From Roseicella aerolata (GTDB taxonomy: Bacteria; Pseudomonadota; Alphaproteobacteria; Acetobacterales; Acetobacteraceae), in contig NZ_JAJAQI010000005.1 in the NCBI RefSeq assembly GCF_020523605.1, positions 121,668 through 185,667 on the forward strand: a stretch of DNA of 64,000 nucleotides. The letters run 5' to 3'. Under the pieces are notes generated by a model. That model was not told where the DNA came from, did no database searches, and saw nothing but the letters and a program-made list of their open reading frames with translations. Shown here one piece after another: positions 44,921-53,164 of this stretch (position 1 is the stretch's first letter; each line of letters starts with the position of its first letter). The position numbers and the translations under genes are program-made.

Positions 44921-45670
44921 ATGGGGAGCCTGGACGGCAAGGTCGCGCTGGTGACCGGGGCGGGGCGTAATATCGGGCGGGCCATCGCCCTGCGGCTGGC
45001 GCAGGACGGCGCCACGGTGGTGGTCAATGGCCGCACGGACCGTGCGGCCGTAGAGGCGGTGGTGGCCGAGATCGCGGCGATGGGCGGCAAGGCCGTCGGT
45101 CACCTCGCCGATGTGTCCGACCGCGACGCGGTCGCGGAGATGGCCGAAGTGGTGGCGGCAGGGCTCGGCGGGATCGACATCGCCGTCTCCAATGCCGGGT
45201 TGCGGCGGCAGACGCCCTTTCTCGATATCCGCCCGGAGGAGTGGCGGGACATCATGTCGGTTGCCCTCGACGGCGCCTTCAACCTGGCGCAGGCGGTCGT
45301 GCCGCAGATGATCCGCCGCGGCGGCGGTGCGCTCATCGGCCTGTCCGGCATCTCGACCCATGTCGGCACGCCGAACCGTGCGCATGTCTCGGCCTCCAAG
45401 GCGGGGCTGGAGGGGTTGATCCGGGCGCTTGCCGTCGAACTCGCGCCGCATGGCATCCGCTGCAATTGCGTGGCGCCCGGCACGATCGACACGATGCGGG
45501 GCGCCTCCGCCGGCGCGCTGCCGGGCACGCTGGCCGAAAGCGGCATTCCCCTGGGCCGCAAGGGATCTGTCGAGGAGGTCGCCGCCGTGGTCCGCATGCT
45601 GGCGGGTCCCGAGGGGGGGTTCGTCACCGGCCAGACGATCCATGTGAATGGCGGCGTCTTCCTGACCTGA
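44921..45670 (+). CDS. SDR-family protein lacking the catalytic tyrosine
   Basis: This 249-residue Rossmann protein has TGAGRNIG as cofactor motif and SNAG at the fourth strand. It also has a catalytic-Ser region, IGLSGIST. At the catalytic site it reads HVSASK, so the Tyr of the Tyr-x3-Lys pair is replaced by Val, preceded by His. The rest of the fold is ordinary, including the C-terminal TGQTIHVNGGVFLT. It is the last gene of the CoA-transferase operon on this strand. It may be a non-redox member or use another acid residue. GGGGGAAGAGG precedes the ATG. Confidence 0.85.
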   Translation: MGSLDGKVALVTGAGRNIGRAIALRLAQDGATVVVNGRTDRAAVEAVVAEIAAMGGKAVGHLADVSDRDAVAEMAEVVAAGLGGIDIAVSNAGLRRQTPFLDIRPEEWRDIMSVALDGAFNLAQAVVPQMIRRGGGALIGLSGISTHVGTPNRAHVSASKAGLEGLIRALAVELAPHGIRCNCVAPGTIDTMRGASAGALPGTLAESGIPLGRKGSVEEVAAVVRMLAGPEGGFVTGQTIHVNGGVFLT

Positions 45671-45723
45671 CGCGAAAAGGCTCTGGCTGCATGGCCCTCC
45701 GCTGACAGGGCGCAGCAGCCTGG

Positions 45724-45743
45724 GGCGGCCCATCCGGGCCGCC
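45724..45743. terminator. Hairpin between convergent genes (bidirectional terminator candidate)
   Basis: Perfect 8-bp arms GGCGGCCC and GGGCCGCC with the loop ATCC lie in the 84-bp gap between the converging SDR gene and soxA. There is no T-run on either side. Confidence 0.45.
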
Positions 45744-45754
45744 GCACGGGGGTG

Positions 45755-46507
45755 TCAGGGACGGACGGCCGGCGTCTCCACCACCAGCCCGCGTGCCCGC
45801 TCCGCCAGGAAGGCCTCGAGCGCGATATATTCGGCCGCGCCGGGGGCGAAGGGTTCGGACCGCACGCCCACCATGCAGTTCCGCAGCCGGCGCTGCAGGG
45901 AACCAAGCCCCTGCCATTCCAGCCGGTAGAGCGGGTAGCCATTGGCATGGCCTTCCGGAATCAGGCTGCCGGCCAGCCGCCGGCCGGCATTGTCATCATG
46001 GCATTGCCCGCAGGAAAGGTTGAGCTGACCGCGCCGCTCTCGGAACAGGGCCTCGCCCTGGCGGCGCACGAACTCCATGCGTGGGTCCGGGTTGGGCGTG
46101 AGCGGCAGGCCGCGCGACTGGTGGGCGACGAAGACGGAGAGTGCCAGCATCTCCTTGCCCTCGCGCGGCAGCGGCGCCCTGCCCTGCCGCTCCTCCCGGC
46201 ACTGGGCGATGCGGCCCGCCAGGTCGATGGGCCCGTCGCGCGCCGCATCGAAGGCGGGATAGCGCGCCGCGACGCCCTGCATGGCCTCGGCGCTGTGGCA
46301 GGCAGTGCAGCCCTGCTGCTGGAACTGCGCCTCGCCCTCCGCCACATGGAGCATGCCTGGATTGGCCAGATCATCCTGCTGCATCGCCCGCAACTCGGGT
46401 GACATGGTCTCGAAACCCGAGCGCGGCCCGGCCGCCGGGCCGAAGACGGCAACCGCAAGGAGCAAGGCGACGCGCGCCAGCCTCGGACCGGTCCAGGGGT
46501 GGTTCAT
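45755..46507 (-). CDS. soxA: Sulfur-oxidation diheme cytochrome SoxA
   Basis: This 250-residue periplasmic c-type cytochrome is the catalytic subunit of SoxAX, which oxidatively links sulfur substrates to the SoxY cysteine. The signal peptide (about 1-27) is followed by two heme motifs, CTACH (67-71) and CGQCH (166-170). The active-site cysteine lies in LRNCMVGVRSEPF (Cys211), and the C-terminus ends in ETPAVRP as in other SoxA. The start at 46507 gives a clean signal peptide; an ATG at 46564 overlaps the soxZ stop (ATGA) and would add 19 residues. It is the last gene of the operon. Confidence 0.9.
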   Translation of the reverse strand: MNHPWTGPRLARVALLLAVAVFGPAAGPRSGFETMSPELRAMQQDDLANPGMLHVAEGEAQFQQQGCTACHSAEAMQGVAARYPAFDAARDGPIDLAGRIAQCREERQGRAPLPREGKEMLALSVFVAHQSRGLPLTPNPDPRMEFVRRQGEALFRERRGQLNLSCGQCHDDNAGRRLAGSLIPEGHANGYPLYRLEWQGLGSLQRRLRNCMVGVRSEPFAPGAAEYIALEAFLAERARGLVVETPAVRP

Positions 46508-46522
46508 CCCTGGCAGGGGTGC

Positions 46523-46553
46523 TCGAGGGGACAACGCTCCCTCGAAGGAGCGT
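46523..46553 (-). repeat. Hairpin between soxZ and soxA (same family as 59882-59908)
   Basis: Two alternative stems are possible: TCGAGGG with CCCTCGA (46523-46545), or ACGCTCC with GGAGCGT (46534-46553). The flanking GGGTGCTC and the overall order match the hairpin at 59882-59908. It would lie in the soxZ-soxA spacer if soxA starts at 46507. Confidence 0.45.
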
Positions 46554-46560
46554 GGCGGGA

Positions 46561-46881
46561 TCATGCCACGGTAAGAGCCCGCGTCTCCGTCTGGCTGAAG
46601 CCATTATCGCCTTCCCAGATGAAGGCGAGGACGCCGCTCTCCCGCGCCACGAAGGTGAAGGTGAGGTAGGGGTTCGCGGCGATGGCCGGATGCAGGTCCG
46701 CCTCGAAGACCGGGCGGTTGTTGTAGAGGCAGGTGAAACGCCGGATGATGTCGCGTGGCTGCACCGTGCCGTCGGCGCCGGGGCGGAAGCCGGTCTCCAT
46801 GGGGTGCTGAATCAGCGTGCGGATCTCCACCACCTCGCCGCGCTGCGCGGTGCCGGGAACACGCAGGAGGGTGCGCGCCAT
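46561..46881 (-). CDS. soxZ: Thiosulfate-oxidation carrier subunit SoxZ
   Basis: This 106-residue beta-sandwich partner of SoxY has no signal peptide of its own, as is usual, because it is co-exported with SoxY. Family segments are EVVEIRTLIQHPMETGFR, RRFTCLYNNRPVFEADLHPAIAANPYL and GVLAFIWEGDNGF. The start lies 5 bp after the soxY stop. SoxYZ carries sulfur intermediates on a SoxY cysteine. Confidence 0.93.
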   Translation of the reverse strand: MARTLLRVPGTAQRGEVVEIRTLIQHPMETGFRPGADGTVQPRDIIRRFTCLYNNRPVFEADLHPAIAANPYLTFTFVARESGVLAFIWEGDNGFSQTETRALTVA

Positions 46882-46886
46882 GGCCC

Positions 46887-47348
46887 TCAGCCCTCGATGC
46901 AGGCGGCGAGCGTGACCACCACCTGCTGCTCCGCTAGCCGGAAGCTCCCGTCCGAGAGCGCCGCGATGGCCATCAGCCGCTGGGAGGTGGCGAGGCGGAT
47001 GCGCGTGCCGATCCGGGCCGCGCCGGACCAGGGGCCGAGCTTCACGGTCAACACGTTCGGGAGCGGGTTGCGCTCGCTGAACAGGGCGATGGCACGGACA
47101 TGCTCGGCCTCGGTCATCGGGCTCTCCACCTCGATCGAAACGGGTACCGCGTTGCCGTTCTCGACCAGCGGCGGGATTTCCAAATTGATGCCGCCAGGTT
47201 GCGGCACGGCGCCACCGGTGAAGCCGCGGATCGCCTGCGCCATGGCCTCCGGCGCGGCGCTGGCGGGCCGCAGCAGGGTGACCGCCAGCAGGCCGCCGAG
47301 CAGCGTCCGCCGTTCAGTCGCGCAGCGTGACCAGGAAGGCGACGACAT
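46887..47348 (-). CDS. soxY: Thiosulfate-oxidation carrier subunit SoxY, variant C-terminus
   Basis: This 153-residue protein has a Tat-like signal, ERRTLLGGLLAVTLL (about 12-26), and SoxY core segments NAVPVSIEVESPMTEAEHVRAI and IGTRIRLATSQRLMAIAAL. It ends VTLAACIEG, so the substrate cysteine is Cys150, fourth from the end. Canonical SoxY ends in GGCGG, whose glycines make a flexible arm; here Ala replaces the preceding glycines and Ile-Glu-Gly follows the Cys. The ATG at 47348 overlaps the soxX end by 35 bp. It is probably functional as a carrier, but with altered arm chemistry (inference). Confidence 0.88.
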   Translation of the reverse strand: MSSPSWSRCATERRTLLGGLLAVTLLRPASAAPEAMAQAIRGFTGGAVPQPGGINLEIPPLVENGNAVPVSIEVESPMTEAEHVRAIALFSERNPLPNVLTVKLGPWSGAARIGTRIRLATSQRLMAIAALSDGSFRLAEQQVVVTLAACIEG

Positions 47349-47742
47349 CCTCGATCTCCTCGGCCGTCAGCACGGTCCGGCCCTGCCAGGCACGGCCGAC
47401 GCGCCGCAGCCCCTCCGTGCTGAAGTAGGAAGGCATGATGGTATCGGGGTTCAACCGCCGCCCGTCCACCATCCGCAGGCGCAACTGACCCTCGCTCCAC
47501 CGCGTGCCGGCGCCGGCCAGGCTCGGCGCCAGGTCGCCCTGGAAGCGCTCCTCCGGGAAGGGACCGCTATGGCAGAGCAGGCAGAGCCCGCGCTGCCGGT
47601 CCAGCACGATGGCGCGCCCGCGCGCCGGATCGCCGGGCATGCCGGTGAGCGAGGCCGGGATGGCATCGCCCACCACCGGCACATTCTGCGCGAACGCCGC
47701 TCCATCCAGGCAGAGCAGCGCTGCGGCCAGGAAAGCCCTCAC
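47314..47742 (-). CDS. soxX: Sulfur-oxidation monoheme cytochrome SoxX
   Basis: This 142-residue periplasmic cytochrome c has a signal peptide (MRAFLAAALLCLDGAAFA) and one heme motif, CLLCH (54-58). The SoxX-like core (RGRAIVLDRQRGLCLLCHSG, GDLAPSLAGAG, RMVDGRRLNPDTIMPSYF with the likely Met ligand) is followed by LTAEEIEDVVAFLVTL. It starts with GTG in a GTGA overlap with the stop of the molybdenum-hydroxylase large subunit, so the two are probably translationally coupled. It pairs with SoxA. Confidence 0.88.
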   Translation of the reverse strand: MRAFLAAALLCLDGAAFAQNVPVVGDAIPASLTGMPGDPARGRAIVLDRQRGLCLLCHSGPFPEERFQGDLAPSLAGAGTRWSEGQLRLRMVDGRRLNPDTIMPSYFSTEGLRRVGRAWQGRTVLTAEEIEDVVAFLVTLRD

Positions 47743-49925
47743 GCCCTCCGCAGGTCGTGATGCTTCAGCGGTAGGGTGCGGATGCGCTTGCCAGTCGCGG
47801 CGAAGATCGCATTCAGCACCGCCGGCGCGGCGACGGCGATGGTCGGCTCGCCCACGCCGCCCCAGAAGCCGCCGGAGGAGAGGATGATCGTCTCCACCTT
47901 CGGCATCTCGTCCAGGCGCATGAGCTGGTAGGTATCGAAATTCTCCTGCTCGATCCGGCCGTCCTTCACCGTGCACTCGCCGTAGAGGGCCGCGGAGAGG
48001 CCATAGACGAAGCTGCCCTCCACCTGCGCCTCGATCTGCTGCGGATTCACTGCATGGCCGCAATCCGTGGCGGCGATGATGCGATGGATCTTCAGCTCGC
48101 CGGCGTCGGTCACGGAGACCTCGGCGCAGGCCGCGACATAGCTGCCGAAGCCATGCGTCTGCGCGAGCCCGCGGAAGACCGGCAGCCCATTCAACGGAGC
48201 GGCCGGCCTGCCCCAGCCGGCGCGCTCCGCCACGGCATCCAGCACCGCGCGGTGCTTCGGGTGCCGCGCCATCAGCGCCCGGCGGAACTCCAGGGGGTCC
48301 TTGCCCGCGGCATGCGCGAGCTCATCCATGAAGCATTCCAGGTAGATGGCGTTCTGGTTCAGGTTCACCCCGCGCCAGAAACCCGGCGGCACATGCGGGT
48401 TGCGCATGGCATGGTCGATCAGCAGGTTGGGGATGGTGTAACCGATCTCCGCCTCGCCGCCGCCTGGATTGAGGCCCTGGAACACCACCGGGTCCCGCCC
48501 GTCCCGGATGTTCTGCGGGAAGATGCTGGCGACGATGGACTGCCCGGAGATGCGCATGGTCAGTCCCGTCAGGTTCCCCTGCGCATCCAGCCCACCCACC
48601 AGTTTGCACTGCGTGACGGGGTGGTAGAGGCCATGCAGCATGTCCTCCTCCCGCGACCAGAGCAATTTGACAGGTGTGCCCGGCATGTCCCTGGCGATGG
48701 CCACCGCCTGCCGGACCCAGTCATGCACCGCGCCGCGCCGGCCGAAGCCGCCGCCGAGATGGATTTTGTGCACCTCGCAGCGGGCGGGCGGCAGGCCGGC
48801 GGCCTCGGCGGTCGCGGCGAGCGCCGCCTCGCCATTCTGGGTCGGCGTCCAGACCTCGCAGCGCTCCGGCGTCCACAGCGCGGTCGCGTTCATCGGCTCC
48901 ATGGTCGCATGGTTCTGGTGTGGATAGGCATAGACCGCCTCCACCGTCTTCGCGGCAGAGGCGAGGGCGGCCCTGGCATCGCCGGCACGGTTCCCGATCG
49001 CGGCCTGCGGTGCGTCCAGTCCTTCCTTCAGCCATTCCGCGGTGCTGGCGGAGGAGACCTTGGCATTCGGCCCTTCATCCCATTCGATCGGCAGGGCATC
49101 GAGCGCGGTCTTGGCCTGCCACCAGGTCTCGGCGACGACGGCGACCGCGCTCTCGCCCACGCGGACCACCTTCCGCACACCGGGCCGGCCGGCGATGGCG
49201 GCGGCATCCACGCTTCTGACCTTGCCGCCAAAGACCGGGCAGTCCTTGATGGCGGCGTTCAGCATGCCCGGCAGCTTGAGGTCGATGCCATAGACCTGCT
49301 GGCCCGTGGTCTTCTCCACCGTGTCGAGCCGTGGCAGCGGTTTGCCGGCGATGATCCAGTCCTTCGGGTCCTTCAGCGGCACATCCGTGGGAGGCGTCAG
49401 CCGCGACGCGGCCGCGGCCAGGCTTCCATAGGTGGCGGTGCGGCCGGACGGCTCATGCGTCACCACGCTGTTGGCCGCGCGGCACTCGGAGACAGGAACA
49501 TTCCAGTTTCCGGCCGCGGCCTGCACCAGCATCATGCGCGCCGCGGCACCACCTTTGCGCACGTAGTCGTGACTCTCCCGGATGCCGCGGCTGCCACCCG
49601 TGGACATGTTCCCCCAGACGCGATTGCGCGCCAGGTTCTGGCCGGGCGTCGGATATTCCGCGCTGACCTTGGACCAGTCGGCGTTCAGTTCCTCGGCCAC
49701 CAACTGGGCGAGACCTGTCAGCGTGCCCTGCCCCATCTCGGACCGCGCGATGCGGATGACGATGCGGTCGTCGGGGTGGATCACCACCCAGGCATTGACC
49801 TCGGGCGTCCCGCCAGCGGCGGCCTGTGCCGCGGCCTCCGGGATGCGGAAGCCCAGGGTGAAGGCACCCAGGGCGGCGGAGGCAGTGGCCAGGAAGCCAC
49901 GGCGGGAGGCTTCGAGATGCTTCAT
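47739..49925 (-). CDS. Molybdenum hydroxylase large subunit (IorB-like, xanthine dehydrogenase family)
   Basis: This 728-residue molybdopterin-binding subunit is predicted to be periplasmic. The twin-arginine signal is SRRGFLATASAALGAFTLGF. Cofactor and substrate segments include IARSEMGQGTLTGLAQLVAEEL, GGGFGRRGAVHDWVRQAV, and the C-terminal GVGEP, whose Glu (about 691) is the expected catalytic base. It resembles isoquinoline 1-oxidoreductase and aldehyde dehydrogenase beta subunits of the short, FAD-free type. Its small FeS subunit lies 17 bp upstream, and soxX follows with overlap. The substrate is unknown; electrons could pass to a c-type cytochrome such as SoxX or SoxA (inference). Confidence 0.92.
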   Translation of the reverse strand: MKHLEASRRGFLATASAALGAFTLGFRIPEAAAQAAAGGTPEVNAWVVIHPDDRIVIRIARSEMGQGTLTGLAQLVAEELNADWSKVSAEYPTPGQNLARNRVWGNMSTGGSRGIRESHDYVRKGGAAARMMLVQAAAGNWNVPVSECRAANSVVTHEPSGRTATYGSLAAAASRLTPPTDVPLKDPKDWIIAGKPLPRLDTVEKTTGQQVYGIDLKLPGMLNAAIKDCPVFGGKVRSVDAAAIAGRPGVRKVVRVGESAVAVVAETWWQAKTALDALPIEWDEGPNAKVSSASTAEWLKEGLDAPQAAIGNRAGDARAALASAAKTVEAVYAYPHQNHATMEPMNATALWTPERCEVWTPTQNGEAALAATAEAAGLPPARCEVHKIHLGGGFGRRGAVHDWVRQAVAIARDMPGTPVKLLWSREEDMLHGLYHPVTQCKLVGGLDAQGNLTGLTMRISGQSIVASIFPQNIRDGRDPVVFQGLNPGGGEAEIGYTIPNLLIDHAMRNPHVPPGFWRGVNLNQNAIYLECFMDELAHAAGKDPLEFRRALMARHPKHRAVLDAVAERAGWGRPAAPLNGLPVFRGLAQTHGFGSYVAACAEVSVTDAGELKIHRIIAATDCGHAVNPQQIEAQVEGSFVYGLSAALYGECTVKDGRIEQENFDTYQLMRLDEMPKVETIILSSGGFWGGVGEPTIAVAAPAVLNAIFAATGKRIRTLPLKHHDLRRA

Positions 49926-49942
49926 GATCCTGCCCTCCCGCC

Positions 49943-50407
49943 TCAGCCGCGCGCGCCGGTTTCGCTGACGGCGCGCTGGATGCCGGCCAGCACGCGGTTG
50001 TAGGTCCCGCAGCGGCAGATATTGGTGATGCCGGCGCGGATCTCGGCCTCCGAGGGCTTCGGATTCTCGGCCAGCAGGGCGGCGGCGGCCATGATCATGC
50101 CGGGCTGGCAATAGCCGCATTGCGGCACGTCCAGCGCGACCCAGGCCTTCTGGATCGGGTGGCTGCCATCGGGCGAGAGCCCCTCAATGGTGGTGATCTT
50201 CTGCGCCTCGGCCACCGTGGAGACCGGCAGGGTGCAGGCGCGGACGGCTTGGCCATCGATATGGACGGTGCAGGCGCCGCACTGCGCGACGCCGCAGCCA
50301 TATTTGGTGCCGGTCAGGCCGATCTGCTCGCGGAGCACCCAGAGCAGGGGCGTGTCGGGATCGACCTGCACGTCATGGACGCGGCCGTTCACGGTCAGCT
50401 TCGCCAT
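49943..50407 (-). CDS. Molybdenum hydroxylase [2Fe-2S] subunit (IorA-like)
   Basis: This 154-residue electron-transfer subunit has a plant-type ferredoxin domain with [21 protein letters not shown] (Cys38, 43, 46, 58) and a C-terminal helical 2Fe-2S domain with [11 protein letters not shown] and ICRCGTY. It has no signal of its own and would travel with the Tat-exported large subunit. It is the first gene of the hydroxylase-sox operon. Confidence 0.95.
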   Translation of the reverse strand: MAKLTVNGRVHDVQVDPDTPLLWVLREQIGLTGTKYGCGVAQCGACTVHIDGQAVRACTLPVSTVAEAQKITTIEGLSPDGSHPIQKAWVALDVPQCGYCQPGMIMAAAALLAENPKPSEAEIRAGITNICRCGTYNRVLAGIQRAVSETGARG

Positions 50408-50725
50408 TCTGGACCCCCCTCGCGCCCCGGCCGGGGCGGGTTGCTTGCGGCGAGGATATGTGGAGCCCGGGCGGGTCCGGTAGGGGGCCGCCCCCCGACG
50501 CATCTCTGCGCGATGCCCGCCGGCCTTGTGGACCGGCGGAGTGAGGCGGGGTGAGCGCCGCCAAGGCCATCCGCCGCCGCACACTCCCACATCCGGCCCG
50601 CGCGCAGGCGGGCGGACCGGCCAGGCCGCGCCGCAACATGATGGCGGGCTCAAGGCCGACTCCGCCCAAAGGCGACCGGCATGGCGCCTGATGGACGCAC
50701 CCGTCACGCCGGCTCGTGCGGAAGG
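50408..50725. other. Intergenic region upstream of the hydroxylase-sox operon
   Basis: This 318-bp gap lies between two minus-strand genes and should contain the promoter of the hydroxylase-sox operon. It is GC-rich with several short stems (for example GCCGGCC...GGACCGGC near 50518-50536) but shows no clear promoter, terminator with T-run, or gene. Confidence 0.4.
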
Positions 50726-51127
50726 CTACTCCCGCACCTCGGCGCGATAGACCTTGCTGACGATCTTCCACCCATCGCTGGTGCGGTTCAGCACCAGATA
50801 GTCCGTGAAGTAGCGCGGCGGAAGTTGGCAGGCGACCTTCACCAAGGCCGTCTCCGGCCCGCTGATATCCATCATCAGGATCCGGTCGTCACGCGGAAGG
50901 CCCTTGCTTGCGGCGCTCTCGCGCTTGCGCACCGCCTCGAACCACTGCTCTCGCGGCACGTCCAGCACGCCGCCATCCTTCTCGCAGTAGAGATGGCTGA
51001 CGGGATGGAAGGCGGTAGCGAGTTTCTCGACGCTGCCTTCGTAGAGGCCGTCGAAGTAGGTCTGGATCACCGCCTCGATCTCGGCGACGGTGCTGGCCGC
51101 CATGGGGCGGCCGCTGGCATCGGGCAT
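50726..51127 (-). CDS. NTF2-like / putative lumazine-binding family protein
   Basis: This 133-residue protein of the SnoaL/NTF2 cone fold is close to the putative lumazine-binding subgroup. Visible segments are VIQTYFDGLYEGSVEKLATAF, HPVSHLYCEKDGGVLDVP and the C-terminal DYLVLNRTSDGWKIVSKVYR. Such proteins are small binding proteins or enzymes of varied function. The start at 51127 follows AGGAGGACGCCC. It is divergent from the Bug receptor across 179 bp. The function is not predictable. Confidence 0.75.
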   Translation of the reverse strand: MPDASGRPMAASTVAEIEAVIQTYFDGLYEGSVEKLATAFHPVSHLYCEKDGGVLDVPREQWFEAVRKRESAASKGLPRDDRILMMDISGPETALVKVACQLPPRYFTDYLVLNRTSDGWKIVSKVYRAEVRE

Positions 51128-51306
51128 GGGCGTCCTCCTGGTCTCTCCCGCCCCCATCCTGCCATGGACCTGGGGGCCTTGCATCCATCGCGCACGGCCC
51201 GATACTCGCGCCCGTCATAGTTGCCGGGCAGGGTCATGCCCAGGGCGGCACCGGGCGCTACCCTGGCCTTCCTGCGGCGATCCGCCCGAGCGGGAGAAGA
51301 ACGTCC

Positions 51307-52272
51307 ATGCCCCTTGGCCGCCGCGCGCTGCTGGCCGCCCCTGCCCTGCTGGCCTTGCCCCGCCCCGCCTTCGCGCAGGGCTGGCCGACGCGGCCCATCC
51401 GCCTGATCGTGCCCTATGCCACGGGGGGCGGCACTGACCTGCTGGCCCGCGCCCTGGCCGAGGCGCTGCGCCCCTTGCTGCCGCAACCCGTGGTGGTCGA
51501 GAACCGCGCCGGCGGCGCCGGGGTGATCGGGACGGAGGTGGTGGCGCGGGCCGAGCCGGACGGCCATACGCTGATGGCAGTCGTCTCCACCCATGTGGCG
51601 AACCGCTATTTCCTGCCTTCCCTCTCCTATGACCCGCTGCGGGACTTCACCCCGGTGGCGATGCTGTCGCGCAACACCATGGCGCTGGTCACCGGCACCG
51701 GGCAGCCCTTCGCCGATCTGCGGTCCATGCTGGACCATGCGAAGCGGCATCCCGGCCGCGTCGGCACCGGCAGCACGGAGGCGCTCTCCTCCTTCATCGG
51801 GCAGGAGCTGGCGCGGCGCGCCGGCGTCGAGATGCCGGATGTGCAGTACCGCTCCGGCGGCCAGCTCATGAACGACATCGTTGCCGCCCACCTGCCGGTC
51901 GGCTGGACCAGCACGGCGAGCGTGATGCCTCATATGCAAACCGGACGCGTCCGGGTGCTGGCCGTCTCGACCGCCACGCGCACGCCCTTCTTCCCCGAGG
52001 TGGCCTCGGCGCAGGAGCAGGGCATCGCGGAATTCGACCTGGCGGGCTGGGTCGGGCTGTACGGGCCGGCCGGCCTGCCGGAGGCCGTGATACAGCGGCT
52101 CCATGGCGCGCTGACCCAGGCCTTTGCCGATCCCGTGCTGCGGCAGCGTTTCACCGCCATGGGAATCGAGCCCGATCTCCGCCCGGGCGCCGGCCTGGCT
52201 GAAGCGGCGCAGCGGGAGGACCGCCTCTGGGCCGCGGCCGCCGCCGCCGGCCACATCAGGAAAGAGCAGTAG
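51307..52272 (+). CDS. Bug/TctC-family tricarboxylate receptor protein
   Basis: This 321-residue periplasmic receptor has signal peptide MPLGRRALLAAPALLALPRPAFA and Bug motifs IRLIVPYATGGGTDLLARA and VVVENRAGGAGVIGTEVVARAEPDG. The gap to the next gene is 10 bp, so it leads an operon with an isocitrate-lyase-family enzyme, a dehalogenase and a thioesterase. This suggests that it binds a C4-C6 di- or tricarboxylate cleaved by that enzyme (inference). Confidence 0.93.
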   Translation: MPLGRRALLAAPALLALPRPAFAQGWPTRPIRLIVPYATGGGTDLLARALAEALRPLLPQPVVVENRAGGAGVIGTEVVARAEPDGHTLMAVVSTHVANRYFLPSLSYDPLRDFTPVAMLSRNTMALVTGTGQPFADLRSMLDHAKRHPGRVGTGSTEALSSFIGQELARRAGVEMPDVQYRSGGQLMNDIVAAHLPVGWTSTASVMPHMQTGRVRVLAVSTATRTPFFPEVASAQEQGIAEFDLAGWVGLYGPAGLPEAVIQRLHGALTQAFADPVLRQRFTAMGIEPDLRPGAGLAEAAQREDRLWAAAAAAGHIRKEQ

Positions 52273-52282
52273 GAACAATACC

Positions 52283-53164
52283 ATGGCCGATCCGCGCCTG
52301 AAGGCCGCCTTCGCCGAGCGCCGCTTCATCGTCGCCCCCGGCATCTTCGACATGATCTCCGCCAAGGTGGCGGACGGGATGGGCTTCGATTGCCTGTATG
52401 TGACGGGCTTCGGCACCGTTGCCTCGCATCTCGGCGTCGCCGATGCCGGCATCGCGACGTATTCTGATATGGTCGGCCGCGTCGGCACCATGGCGCGCGG
52501 CTGCCGCACCCCGGTGATCGCGGATGCCGATACCGGCTATGGCGGGTTGCTCAATGTCCGCCACACGGTGGTGGGCTACGAGGCCGCGGGCGTCTCCGGC
52601 ATCCAGCTCGAGGACCAGGAGATGCCGAAGAAATGCGGCCATACGCCCGGCCGCCGCGTCATCCCGGCCGAGGAGATGGCGCTCAAGATCCGCGTCGCCG
52701 CCGAGGCGCGGAAGGACCCGAATTTCCTCATCGTCGCCCGCACCGATGCGCGCACCACGCTCGGCCTCGATGAGGCGATCCGGCGGGGGCGGATGTTCGA
52801 GGAGGCCGGCGCCGACATCATCTTCATCGAGAGCCCGGAGAGCGAGGCGGAGATGCAGGCGATCGGCCAGGCCATCCGCAAGCCGCTGCTGGCGAACATG
52901 GTCGAGGGCGGCCGCACGCCGATCCTGCCGGCGAAGCGCCTGCAGGAGATCGGCTACGCCATCGCGATCTATCCGGCGATCGGCTTCCTCGCCGCCGCCG
53001 CGGCGCTCGAGAAGGCCTATGCGCATCTGAAGGCGACTGGCGACAGCACCGCCATCGGTGAGAGCTACGGTTTCAGGCGCATGACCGATCTGATGGGCTT
53101 CCCCGAAGTCTGGGAGTTCGAGAGCCGCTGGGCCCGAGGGGACAAGGTGGAGGGCAACCAGTGA
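52283..53164 (+). CDS. Isocitrate lyase/PEP mutase superfamily C-C lyase
   Basis: This 293-residue TIM-barrel enzyme of the superfamily includes methylisocitrate lyase, dimethylmalate lyase and carboxyPEP mutase. The metal-binding stretch IADADTGYGG (79-88) and the flexible active-site loop KKCGH (116-120) with catalytic Cys are intact, followed by ARTDARTT. KKCGH points to a lyase rather than a phosphomutase. Cleavage of a branched malate or isocitrate analogue is plausible. The stop overlaps the dehalogenase start by 4 bases. Confidence 0.9.
   Translation: MADPRLKAAFAERRFIVAPGIFDMISAKVADGMGFDCLYVTGFGTVASHLGVADAGIATYSDMVGRVGTMARGCRTPVIADADTGYGGLLNVRHTVVGYEAAGVSGIQLEDQEMPKKCGHTPGRRVIPAEEMALKIRVAAEARKDPNFLIVARTDARTTLGLDEAIRRGRMFEEAGADIIFIESPESEAEMQAIGQAIRKPLLANMVEGGRTPILPAKRLQEIGYAIAIYPAIGFLAAAAALEKAYAHLKATGDSTAIGESYGFRRMTDLMGFPEVWEFESRWARGDKVEGNQ

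Noticed and set aside
48054..50003. A 649-codon plus-strand frame opposite the molybdenum hydroxylase
   Set aside because: Antisense shadow; the hydroxylase has a Tat signal and a catalytic Glu on the minus strand.
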